Source: Candidatus Aquabacterium excrementipullorum
GTDB taxonomy: Bacteria > Pseudomonadota > Gammaproteobacteria > Burkholderiales > Burkholderiaceae_C
NCBI GenBank assembly: GCA_019112875.1
Contig: DXIO01000038.1
Location: 1-58,572 of the forward strand
DNA: 58,572 bases
Direction: 5' to 3'
A model generated the notes under the pieces. That model worked only from the letters and a program-made list of their open reading frames with translations, made no database searches and was not told the DNA's origin. Both the position numbers and the translations under genes were made by a program. Shown here one piece after another: positions 1-8,922 of this stretch (within the stretch, counting starts at the first letter, position 1; every line of letters starts with the position of its first letter).

Positions 1-2277
<2,277 letters not shown>

Positions 2278-2304
2278 GACGGGGCGCCGGGCGGCTCTGC
2301 AGGC

Positions 2305-3363
2305 TCAGTCGACCTGCGAGCCGCGCTCGTCGGCGTACTGGGCCATGATCTGCAGGATCTCGTGCTGCTGCGCGAAGAAGGCGTCCAGCAGGGCCGGATC
2401 GAAGTGCGTGCCCCGGCCCGCCTCCATCAGCTCCAGCGACTTGGCCGGCGAGAAGGCCTCCTTGTAGGGCCGCTGGCTCATCAGCGCGTCGAACACATCG
2501 GCCAGGGCCACGATGCGCCCGAACAGCGGGATCTGCTCGCCCTTGAGGCCCAGCGGGTAGCCGCTGCCATCCCAGCGCTCGTGGTGGCTCAGCGCGATGG
2601 TGCGCGCCGCGGCCAGCAGCTCGTTGTCGTGCTTGCCGATGATGTCCGCACCGATCTGCGGGTGCTGGCGCATCACGGCCCACTCTTCATCGTTGAGCGG
2701 GCCGGGCTTGAGCAGGATGTGGTCAGGCACCCCGATCTTGCCCACGTCGTGCAGGGCCGCCGTCTGGAACAGCAGCTGCAGCGAGGCCGGGCCCAGGCCC
2801 GCCTGCACGCCCACCAGACGGCAGATGTGGCTCATGCGCACCACGTGGTTGCCCGTCTCGTTGTCGCGGAACTCGGCGGCGCGGCCCAGCCGGCGGATCA
2901 CCTGCTGGCGCGTGGCCACCAGTTCGGCCGTGCGCTGCGACACCATGCGTTCGAGCTCGCGCGACTGGTCGTACAGCGCCAGGTGCGTGCGCACGCGGGC
3001 CTGCACCAGCGGCGGGCTGATCGGCTTGGTGATGTAGTCCACCGCGCCGATGGCCAGGCCCAGGCTCTCGTCCTCGATCGAGCTCATGGCCGTCACGAAG
3101 ATGATGGGGATGCGGCGCCGGTCGGGGTTGGCCTTGATACGGCGGCACACCTCGTGGCCGCTCACGTCGGGCATCATGATGTCCAGCAGGATCAGCTCGG
3201 GCGGCTCGTCGGAGTAGACGATCTTGAGCGCCTTCTCGCCCGAAGTGGCCACCTTGATGCGGTAGTCCTGCCCCAGCACGCGCGACAGCAGCTCGATGTT
3301 CTGCGGCGAATCGTCGGCCACCAGGATCGTGGGACGGTGGACTTCATGCACCCCTGCGGACAT
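2305..3363 (-). CDS. Response regulator with HD-GYP domain (c-di-GMP phosphodiesterase)
   Basis: 352 aa. An N-terminal receiver domain (acidic pair D17-D18, phospho-acceptor Asp61 in LILLDIMMP, Lys113) is joined by a helical linker (about 131-160) to an HD-GYP domain: metal-binding HD at 205-206 (ALHDVGKIG) and the GSGYP signature at 266-270. HD-GYP proteins with these residues hydrolyse cyclic di-GMP; activity here is inferred from intact motifs. It lies convergent to the hybrid kinase and 84 bases downstream of the cyclic-nucleotide-binding gene on the same strand. The start has an upstream GAGGTG ribosome site. Confidence 0.93.
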   Translation of the reverse strand: MSAGVHEVHRPTILVADDSPQNIELLSRVLGQDYRIKVATSGEKALKIVYSDEPPELILLDIMMPDVSGHEVCRRIKANPDRRRIPIIFVTAMSSIEDESLGLAIGAVDYITKPISPPLVQARVRTHLALYDQSRELERMVSQRTAELVATRQQVIRRLGRAAEFRDNETGNHVVRMSHICRLVGVQAGLGPASLQLLFQTAALHDVGKIGVPDHILLKPGPLNDEEWAVMRQHPQIGADIIGKHDNELLAAARTIALSHHERWDGSGYPLGLKGEQIPLFGRIVALADVFDALMSQRPYKEAFSPAKSLELMEAGRGTHFDPALLDAFFAQQHEILQIMAQYADERGSQVD

Positions 3364-3446
3364 CTTTTTTCACCTCGTCTCAACCCAGCCTGGAACCGAG
3401 GGCCGGGCGGCTGTGGCCACGGCCAAGTGAGCGAACGCCTGTCTGT

Positions 3447-3914
3447 TCAGGCGCTGGGGATCTGTCTCAGCATGTTGGCGCGCATGCGCTGGGCCATCAG
3501 GGCACCGGCGGCACGCACCACCTCCACAGCCACCTGCGGCACGCGGGCGGCCAGTTCCTCGAAGCGCGGCAGGCGCAGCGCCCACACCACGCAGGGCGTC
3601 ATGGCCTCGACATTGGCCATGCGCGGCCCGTCGGCGAACAGCCCCGGCTCGCCCAGCACCGCGCCGGCCCGCAGGATGGCGATGCGCGAGGCACCCGGCG
3701 CCGCACCGGTCACGAAGACCTGCAGCGAGCCCTGGCCCAGGAAGTACACCGTGCGGTCATGGTCGCCCTGCTTGATCAGCAGATCGCCCGAGCGCAGTTC
3801 ATGGCGTGTCAGGTACTGGCAAAACACGCGCCATTGCTGCGCGTCCAGCCGAGGTCGGAACGAATCCTCGGCGTTCAGCGTCTGGATCGCGTGAACCAGT
3901 TCGTTGGCATCCAT
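3447..3914 (-). CDS. Stand-alone cyclic nucleotide-binding domain protein
   Basis: 155 aa. The central part folds as a CNB beta-barrel judging from GDLLIKQGD and the phosphate-binding-cassette-like stretch with Gly88-Glu89 and Arg98 (GEPGLFADGPRMANV). No helix-turn-helix follows, so this is not a CRP-type transcription factor but a small sensor module. The start is supported by an AGAGGA ribosome site. It is the first gene of a minus-strand pair with the HD-GYP regulator, suggesting a link between a cyclic nucleotide and c-di-GMP turnover. Which nucleotide it binds cannot be told. Confidence 0.85.
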   Translation of the reverse strand: MDANELVHAIQTLNAEDSFRPRLDAQQWRVFCQYLTRHELRSGDLLIKQGDHDRTVYFLGQGSLQVFVTGAAPGASRIAILRAGAVLGEPGLFADGPRMANVEAMTPCVVWALRLPRFEELAARVPQVAVEVVRAAGALMAQRMRANMLRQIPSA

Positions 3915-3972
3915 GCAGGTCCTCTTTAAGCTCTTGTAACCACTGGCGGCATAGGGGACCCCTCATTTGAAG

Positions 3973-3995
3973 GGGATAAGTCGTTAATTTATCCC
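3973..3995. repeat. Inverted repeat in divergent intergenic region
   Basis: GGGATAA (3973-3979) and TTATCCC (3989-3995) form a perfect 7-base inverted repeat with a 9-base AT-rich spacer. It lies in the 257-base gap between the minus-strand cyclic-nucleotide-binding gene and the plus-strand PEP-CTERM gene, so it may be an operator. No bound protein can be named. Confidence 0.35.
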
Positions 3996-4171
3996 ATCCC
4001 GCTGGGGCTTACACGAGGAATACAGAGGTTCACAGACCTTTTCAGGAAAGTTCCAGGCTTGCGGCGCGAGGCCGCCCCCCTCGCACACGGGGTTTCAGCG
4101 CACTGACGAGGCCCCTCGCCATTTGTCACAATGCGTGACGAAAATCAGACCTTCCACAGGGAGCAGCTCCA

Positions 4172-5029
4172 ATGCGGTTCGTTCGCACCGTCGGCCTCGT
4201 CGCGGCCTTCGCCATCGCCACCCCCATCGCCCAGGCCGCCATCGTGACGCTGGGGTTCGACCTCACGCCGACGTCCCTGAGCGCCGCGAGCGGGGCGCAA
4301 GGGCAGCTCACGGTGGCGCCCACGCAGGCCCTGTCCGATGCGGCCCCCTTCTCGTTCACGGTGCAGGTTGATACCGACACGCTCTACGGCGTGGGAAGCC
4401 TCACGACCTATCCCACCCCGACGACCTCTTTTGAGTACGCGCGCTCTCTCACCTTCAGCGCACAGTTCCTGGCAGAGCAGCCTGCTTACGCGAACGCATT
4501 CAATGCCGTCGTGCCCTATGAGGGCGGCACCAGCGCCACGCTGGTGCAATTGGCGCGACTCACCAGCAGCGACTCGCCGGCGGGGGTGGCCACAAGCATG
4601 CTGATGATCGCCGCCGTGATGGACCACCCCGTCGACAACACCGGCGCGGACCAGACCCAGAACTCCCGCCTGCTGAGCTTGAATCTGCCGGCGTATGCGC
4701 CACTGGCCTCCACGGACGCCACGCCTTATCTGGGGGACGATGCCACGGCCTGGCTGCAGAGCCTGCAGGGCCTGACCATCGCCAACGGCTTCGAGGACCA
4801 ACTGAGCCTGGTTCAGCGCAGGCTCATCCTCGACGACACGGGCACCTCGTGGGTCCCGGACCTCAGCAACCAGGGCATTGTGAGCCGGCAAACCATCACC
4901 GTCACCGGCCATCTGCGGCTCAGCACCGTGACGGTGGCCGTGCCGGAACCCGCCGCACCGCTCCTGGGGGCCATCGGCGTGCTCGGCCTGCTGATCGCCC
5001 GTCGACGTCTGCGCATCAACGGGGCCTGA
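4172..5029 (+). CDS. PEP-CTERM sorted secreted protein
   Basis: 285 aa. It has an N-terminal signal peptide (residues 1 to about 23, ending AQA) and a C-terminal sorting tag: VPEP, then a hydrophobic helix (LLGAIGVLGLLIA), then an RRRLR basic end. This tripartite tail is the PEP-CTERM signal recognised by exosortase EpsH in exopolysaccharide-producing Gram-negatives. The body between is not recognised. No exosortase gene is in the window. Its end overlaps the convergent MazG-like gene by 14 bases. Confidence 0.8.
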   Translation: MRFVRTVGLVAAFAIATPIAQAAIVTLGFDLTPTSLSAASGAQGQLTVAPTQALSDAAPFSFTVQVDTDTLYGVGSLTTYPTPTTSFEYARSLTFSAQFLAEQPAYANAFNAVVPYEGGTSATLVQLARLTSSDSPAGVATSMLMIAAVMDHPVDNTGADQTQNSRLLSLNLPAYAPLASTDATPYLGDDATAWLQSLQGLTIANGFEDQLSLVQRRLILDDTGTSWVPDLSNQGIVSRQTITVTGHLRLSTVTVAVPEPAAPLLGAIGVLGLLIARRRLRINGA

Positions 5030-5375
5030 GGCCCGGCAGCGTGCCCGTGTCGGCACCAGGCACCGGGTACTTGCGCGCGTTGACCACCATCTTGCGCCGC
5101 GCCGCGTCCAGCAGGTCCACCTCCAGCGCCGACGACAGCTGCACCAGGTAGAGCAGCACGTCGGCCATCTCGAAGGCGACCGCTTCCTTCTTGTCCGAGG
5201 GCAACTGGCGACTCTGGTCCTCGGTCAGCCACTGGAAGTGCTCCAGCAGCTCGGCCGCTTCGACGCTCAGCGCGGAGGCCAGGTTCTTGGGCGAGTGGAA
5301 GGGCTGCCAGTGGCGCTCGGCGGCAAAGGCTTCGAGACGATGCGCCAGCTGGCGCAGGGAATCCGTGTCGGACAT
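5016..5375 (-). CDS. MazG-like nucleotide pyrophosphohydrolase
   Basis: 119 aa. All-alpha NTP pyrophosphatase fold: the metal-binding pattern E39-x2-E42 (VEAAELLEHF) and E69-x2-D72 (FEMADVLLYLVQ) is complete. Such small single-domain MazG/dCTPase-like enzymes hydrolyse (d)NTPs to NMP and pyrophosphate as house-cleaning. The Met at 5375 is preferred over an upstream extension of 59 residues because the domain starts there (DSLRQLAHRLEAFAAERHW). It lies 137 bases downstream of the CD38-like gene on the same strand. The substrate is not determinable. Confidence 0.88.
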   Translation of the reverse strand: MSDTDSLRQLAHRLEAFAAERHWQPFHSPKNLASALSVEAAELLEHFQWLTEDQSRQLPSDKKEAVAFEMADVLLYLVQLSSALEVDLLDAARRKMVVNARKYPVPGADTGTLPGLRPR

Positions 5376-5512
5376 GGGTGACGAACCAGGAAGCAGGTAG
5401 CCCTGATTGTTCCAGATCGGGCGAGACGAGGTCCGTCGGCCTGGTGGCGCCGCCGCAGGCTGGGCCTCGGCAGGGGAGAAAACGCTGCCGGCGCGTCGTT
5501 GAAGCAAGGCCC

Positions 5513-6415
5513 TCAGCGCTCGAACCTGACCCCCAGCACCTGCTCCAGCCACTTGCGCCGAACCAGGCGAACCGCCTTGTTCAAGCCGTCCAAAGTCTTC
5601 GGATCAGGTTCTCCCGCCTGGATCAGCCTGGCTTGGCCGGCCCCTTGCTTCGGTGCCTGGGCGCAACGCCCGATCAGTGGCGTGGTGTCCACATGGGCGA
5701 TGCGCTGGTTCTCGTCCCAGGCCACCGCGCACTGGTTGAGCAGCGACTTGGCCGTTTCCGCCAGGGCCTTGAACACAACCGCCTGTCCATTGGGCTGACC
5801 CGCCAGTTGCGCCAGGGTGTTCTTCGCGATACCGTTGACAGAATTGACCTTGGGGTTGGCCAGCAAGGCGGGCAGCTCGACCAGGCCGAAGGTGCGCGCA
5901 GGATTGGCCTTGCTGCTCAGCACAACGACATCCCCCTCCAGGGACTCGGCAAAACTGCGCGAGGCCTTTGCCCAGGCACCATCTTCGGCATCGAAGAGAA
6001 ATTTGTTGGCCTCTGAATCGCGCGCCTTGGTGATGTCGGCATAGGTTTCGAAGCCCTCTTTCGCGAAAGCCCTGAGCATGGCGTCCTGAAAGGCTTCACT
6101 GCTCAGGAACCGGCCGCGTTCGGTCACGTCGATGATGAGCACGCCAGGGTCCTGGCCCTGCAGAGCGGTGGCCAGCTTCCACGACCCGAGCGGCGGAGGG
6201 CCTTCATCGATGTCCCCGCTGTACAGCACCGTGCGATCGGTTGGCAAGCCGTCGGCATGCGCGACCGACACCTGGGCCACCAGGGACATCAGCGCCTGCG
6301 GTGTCGCATAGGCATCCGGAGAGCGCTGCAACAGCTGGGCGGCGGCCTCCGCCGTCAGGCCCCCGGACAACGCCTTGTCCTGCAATGGCGGCTCAGAAGT
6401 CAAAATCGATGACAT
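5513..6415 (-). CDS. Putative ADP-ribosyl cyclase / NAD glycohydrolase (CD38-like fold)
   Basis: 300 aa, no signal peptide. Compared by eye with animal CD38 and Aplysia cyclase, several blocks line up in the same order. VLYSG (63-67) matches the FWS block. LIIDVTERG (93-101) matches TLEDTLxG. AWAKASRSFAESLEGDV (147-163) matches FWKTVSRRFAEAACDV, giving Trp148 at the CD38 Trp189 position. RTFGLVELPAL (174-184) matches STFGSVEVHNL, giving Glu180 at the position of catalytic Glu226. The aromatic of the first block is Tyr65 instead of Trp, and the Glu of LEDT is Asp96. If right, it cleaves NAD and may make cyclic ADP-ribose. It overlaps the end of the upstream 136-aa gene by 23 bases, an antitoxin-first arrangement. 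The family assignment comes from memory and is an inference. Confidence 0.6.
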   Translation of the reverse strand: MSSILTSEPPLQDKALSGGLTAEAAAQLLQRSPDAYATPQALMSLVAQVSVAHADGLPTDRTVLYSGDIDEGPPPLGSWKLATALQGQDPGVLIIDVTERGRFLSSEAFQDAMLRAFAKEGFETYADITKARDSEANKFLFDAEDGAWAKASRSFAESLEGDVVVLSSKANPARTFGLVELPALLANPKVNSVNGIAKNTLAQLAGQPNGQAVVFKALAETAKSLLNQCAVAWDENQRIAHVDTTPLIGRCAQAPKQGAGQARLIQAGEPDPKTLDGLNKAVRLVRRKWLEQVLGVRFER

Positions 6416-6803
6416 AGCTGAGCTCGCTCGAACTGTTCAATCCTCTGCTCTTGTAGGCGGTGAGCGCGGCCTTCAGTGCCGCCAGCCTGGACTGGTGAGC
6501 CGCCGGCTGCATGGCGTTCAATGGCTTGGTCAGCAAACGCCATTGGATGAGGTAGCGGCCGCCTGCCGCACGGCTGCCGTCCATGTGCAGGAGCTCTTCC
6601 GTCAGTTCCCCATCCCACAGAAAGACAAAAACCATGGTGCTCATGTCTTCCGGGTTCCTGCGCACCAGCAACAGATAGGACTCGCTCTCTCGGTCAACGG
6701 TCCAGGACAGTCCGGTGAACACAAAGTAATAGCGTTTCCACAGACTGTTGAGGTCGTAGTGCTCGATGTCGGCGGGTGTGACGAGTTCGTTGCGGTAAGG
6801 CAT
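6393..6803 (-). CDS. Unknown small protein, candidate partner/immunity of the CD38-like enzyme
   Basis: 136 aa from the ATG at 6803 (a TTG at 6812 would add three residues; neither has a clear ribosome site). I do not recognise the family. The sequence is soluble, acidic near the middle, with hydrophobic strands (YYFVFTGL, MVFVFLWDG) and a Ser-rich C-terminus. It is the first gene of the pair and its last 23 bases overlap the start of the putative NAD-consuming enzyme, so the two are probably co-translated. This order suggests an immunity or regulatory role, but nothing in the sequence itself proves it. Confidence 0.6.
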   Translation of the reverse strand: MPYRNELVTPADIEHYDLNSLWKRYYFVFTGLSWTVDRESESYLLLVRRNPEDMSTMVFVFLWDGELTEELLHMDGSRAAGGRYLIQWRLLTKPLNAMQPAAHQSRLAALKAALTAYKSRGLNSSSELSYVIDFDF

Positions 6804-6873
6804 CGTGATCAAGCTTGAGTGAACACTTCAGGGAACAACTTTGGGGAGTGTATGCACGGCCATCCCGGGATCA

Positions 6874-6897
6874 AGGCCTGGCGTCACCGCCAGGCCT
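6874..6897 (-). terminator. Strong hairpin at the MFS stop codon
   Basis: AGGCCTGGCG (6874-6883) and CGCCAGGCCT (6888-6897) form a perfect 10-bp stem with a TCAC loop, overlapping the stop codon of the minus-strand transporter. There is no T-tract beyond TT, so termination is possible but weak; it could also stabilise the mRNA end. Confidence 0.45.
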
Positions 6898-8191
6898 GCG
6901 TCACCCGCGTGTGCGTCGGGTGGCGGTCCAGCCACCACACCAGGAACACGCAGCCCGCCGCCGCCAGCGCCGTGCCGATGCAGAAGGTGGCGGTGTAGCC
7001 CAGCCGATCACCCATGAAGCCCCCGGCCAGGCCACCCAGGCTGCTCACGGCCACCACCACGCTGGCCAGCAGGGTGTAGTCGGTGCCGGCGTGGGCCGGA
7101 TCGGACGCGTCCATCATCAGGGCGAACAGCGCCACCGAGGCCATGGTGCCGACCACGCCCTCGACCACCGTGGCCGCCCACAGCAGCTCGAAGCCGCCCA
7201 GGCCCATGGCCGCCGCGATGTACAGGCCGAAGCCCGCCGCCTGCAGCAGCCCGCTCCACAGCAGGGCCTGGCGCCGCCCGGCGCGGAAGGTGAGCCAGCC
7301 GCCCACGGCCGCGCCCAGCAAGCTGGTGGCCGAGCCCACCGTGCCCTTCATCACCGCGATGGTTTCCTTGTCCATGCCCTGGTCGCGGATGAAGGGGATC
7401 AGCAGCGAGCTGACCAGCTGGTCGCCGAAGCGGTAGCAGAAGATCAGGCCGGCCAGCACCAGCATGCCCGGCGTGAGCGCTCGGTGCAGCCAGGCGATGG
7501 CCAGGCGCCAGCCGCTGAAAGGCGATGCGGTGCTGCGCTCGGCGGCAGGCTCTGGCGACAACAGCACGGCCCGGGTGGCGGTGGCGGGCACTTCGGCCGT
7601 CGATGGCACCGGAGCCTCGTCGCGCGGCACCTGCGGCTCGCGCAGCCACAGCACCGGCAGCGTCGTCAGGGCCAGCATGCCCGCCATGCCCAGGAACATC
7701 ACGCGCCAGCCCATCTGCGCGAACACCCACAGCAGCAGCCCGCCGCCCAGGATCATGCCCAGCCGGTAAGCGCCCACCTGCAGGCCGTTGGCCAGCCCGC
7801 GTTCCTGCGCGTCGAGCAGGCGCACGGCCAGCCCGTCGGTGACCACGTCCTGCGTGGCGGCGATCAGGTTGAACAGGAACACCGCCACGAACAGCAGCAC
7901 GCTGTCCAGCGAGAAGTGCAGTTCGGACAGCAGCAGCGCCATGGCGATGGCCGCGCCCTGCAGGCTCAGCAGCCAGGTGCGGCGCGCGCCGTGCCGGTCG
8001 ACCACCGGCGCCCACAGGAACTTGATGCCCCAGGGCAACGCCAGGAACTGCAAAAAGCTGATGGCCGTGAGCGTCCAGCCCTGCTCGCGCAGCAGCACGG
8101 GCAGGGCCAGCGAGAAGAAACCGAAGGGCAGGCCCTGCGCGGCGTACAGGCCGCCGAGCAGGACGAGTGTGCGCGCGCGGTCGCCGCGCAT
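6884..8191 (-). CDS. MFS transporter, AmpG/PAT-like
   Basis: 435 aa with about 12 hydrophobic segments. The N-terminal YAAQGLPFGFFSLALPVLLRE and the following WAPVVDR resemble the AmpG/acetyl-CoA transporter (PAT) branch of the major facilitator superfamily, whose AmpG members import anhydromuropeptides. A hydrophilic loop (about 205-235) splits the two halves, as usual for MFS. No ampC or peptidoglycan-recycling gene is adjacent, so the substrate is left open. It follows the small membrane protein gene by 3 bases and is probably co-transcribed with it. Confidence 0.82.
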   Translation of the reverse strand: MRGDRARTLVLLGGLYAAQGLPFGFFSLALPVLLREQGWTLTAISFLQFLALPWGIKFLWAPVVDRHGARRTWLLSLQGAAIAMALLLSELHFSLDSVLLFVAVFLFNLIAATQDVVTDGLAVRLLDAQERGLANGLQVGAYRLGMILGGGLLLWVFAQMGWRVMFLGMAGMLALTTLPVLWLREPQVPRDEAPVPSTAEVPATATRAVLLSPEPAAERSTASPFSGWRLAIAWLHRALTPGMLVLAGLIFCYRFGDQLVSSLLIPFIRDQGMDKETIAVMKGTVGSATSLLGAAVGGWLTFRAGRRQALLWSGLLQAAGFGLYIAAAMGLGGFELLWAATVVEGVVGTMASVALFALMMDASDPAHAGTDYTLLASVVVAVSSLGGLAGGFMGDRLGYTATFCIGTALAAAGCVFLVWWLDRHPTHTRVTQAWR

Positions 8192-8194
8192 GGC

Positions 8195-8467
8195 TCAGCG
8201 CCCGCGGGCGGCGGCGTCGGCCAGGGGCTTCCAGTGCAGGAAGCCGAACAGCAGGGTCAGCAGCACGCTCACGGCCACCGGGCCCTTGTACAGCTTGACC
8301 TTGCCGAAGAACACCAGCACCTCGGCAGCGTGGGCCACCAGCAGCACCGCGGCAATGACGCGGGCCCAGTAGACAACCTCGGGTGCCACGGGCAGGGCCA
8401 CGGCGAAGCTGGCCAGCACGACCAGGTAGAAGGCCAGCAGGGCCAGCTTGTTGACTGCGTAGAACAT
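8195..8467 (-). CDS. Small membrane protein, DUF1145-like
   Basis: 90 aa with three predicted membrane helices (about 8-25, 33-53, 62-78) and a short basic end. Size and helix layout resemble the DUF1145 (YhhL-like) family of unknown function; the match is approximate. A GGGAGA ribosome site precedes the start. It forms a two-gene unit with the downstream transporter. Confidence 0.72.
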   Translation of the reverse strand: MFYAVNKLALLAFYLVVLASFAVALPVAPEVVYWARVIAAVLLVAHAAEVLVFFGKVKLYKGPVAVSVLLTLLFGFLHWKPLADAAARGR

Positions 8468-8720
8468 CTCGACATCTCCCTTGTCGCCGCAGGAACGCGG
8501 CGCTGTCGCGCGGGGATTCTGTCACGGGATGCCGGGCCGATTCGGCCATGCCTGAACTCACCATGGCGGTGCGGCAACGCACCACATTGGGGTTTGGCCG
8601 CCATGGCAGACGCCGGTGATGGGTGCACGGGCAGGCCCGAGATCGCTGCCGCACAGGCCGTTTCCCTCTGAGCCACCGTGTCTGCAAAACCAGGCATGGG
8701 CCTTGCAAGTTGGATGGCGT

Positions 8721-8748
8721 GCATCCGCGGTACTGACGCTGCGGGTGC
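8721..8748 (+). promoter_or_regulatory. ANTAR target hairpin P1 in nirB leader
   Basis: An 11-bp stem (8721-8731 with 8738-8748, including three G-U type pairs) encloses the six-base loop ACTGAC (8732-8737). Loop position 1 is A and position 4 is G, the rule known for hairpins bound by ANTAR-domain antiterminators such as NasR. The loop is closed by a T.G pair, giving the core TACTGACG. A second hairpin of the same design follows after 12 bases. Confidence 0.8.
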
Positions 8749-8760
8749 CACCGAATCAAC

Positions 8761-8778
8761 TCCGCTAACGACGGCGGA
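8761..8778 (+). promoter_or_regulatory. ANTAR target hairpin P2 in nirB leader
   Basis: The stem TCCGC/GCGGA plus a T.G closing pair encloses the six-base loop AACGAC (8767-8772), again A at position 1 and G at position 4; core TAACGACG. It sits 6 bases before a terminator-like hairpin. Together with P1 it forms the tandem stem-loop recognised by the NIT-ANTAR protein encoded two genes downstream. Confidence 0.8.
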
Positions 8779-8784
8779 TCCGTC

Positions 8785-8823
8785 GGAGCAGGCCTTCCCC
8801 CTTCACTGAGGCCCGCTCCTTCT
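8785..8823 (+). terminator. Leader terminator upstream of nirB
   Basis: GGAGCAGGCCT (8785-8795) pairs with AGGCCCGCTCC (8809-8819) with one A.C mismatch and a 13-base loop, followed by TTCT. The T-run is short. Its place right after the two ANTAR hairpins and about 100 bases before nirB fits a conditional terminator. The 455-base gap 8468-8922 contains nothing else that I can identify except the nirB ribosome site (AGGAG). Confidence 0.6.
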
Positions 8824-8922
8824 GACCCCTTGGACCCCGAGGTGCCCCAGCGCCACGTGGTCACGGTGCGCCGCGGTCTTCAGTGCTGACCCGCGCATCC
8901 CGTCTTCTCCAGGAGTGCGCAC

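Noticed and set aside
6815-8671. 618-codon plus-strand frame opposite the MFS transporter
   Set aside because: Antisense to a well-formed membrane protein; composition dominated by Gln, His and Arg, no recognisable fold.
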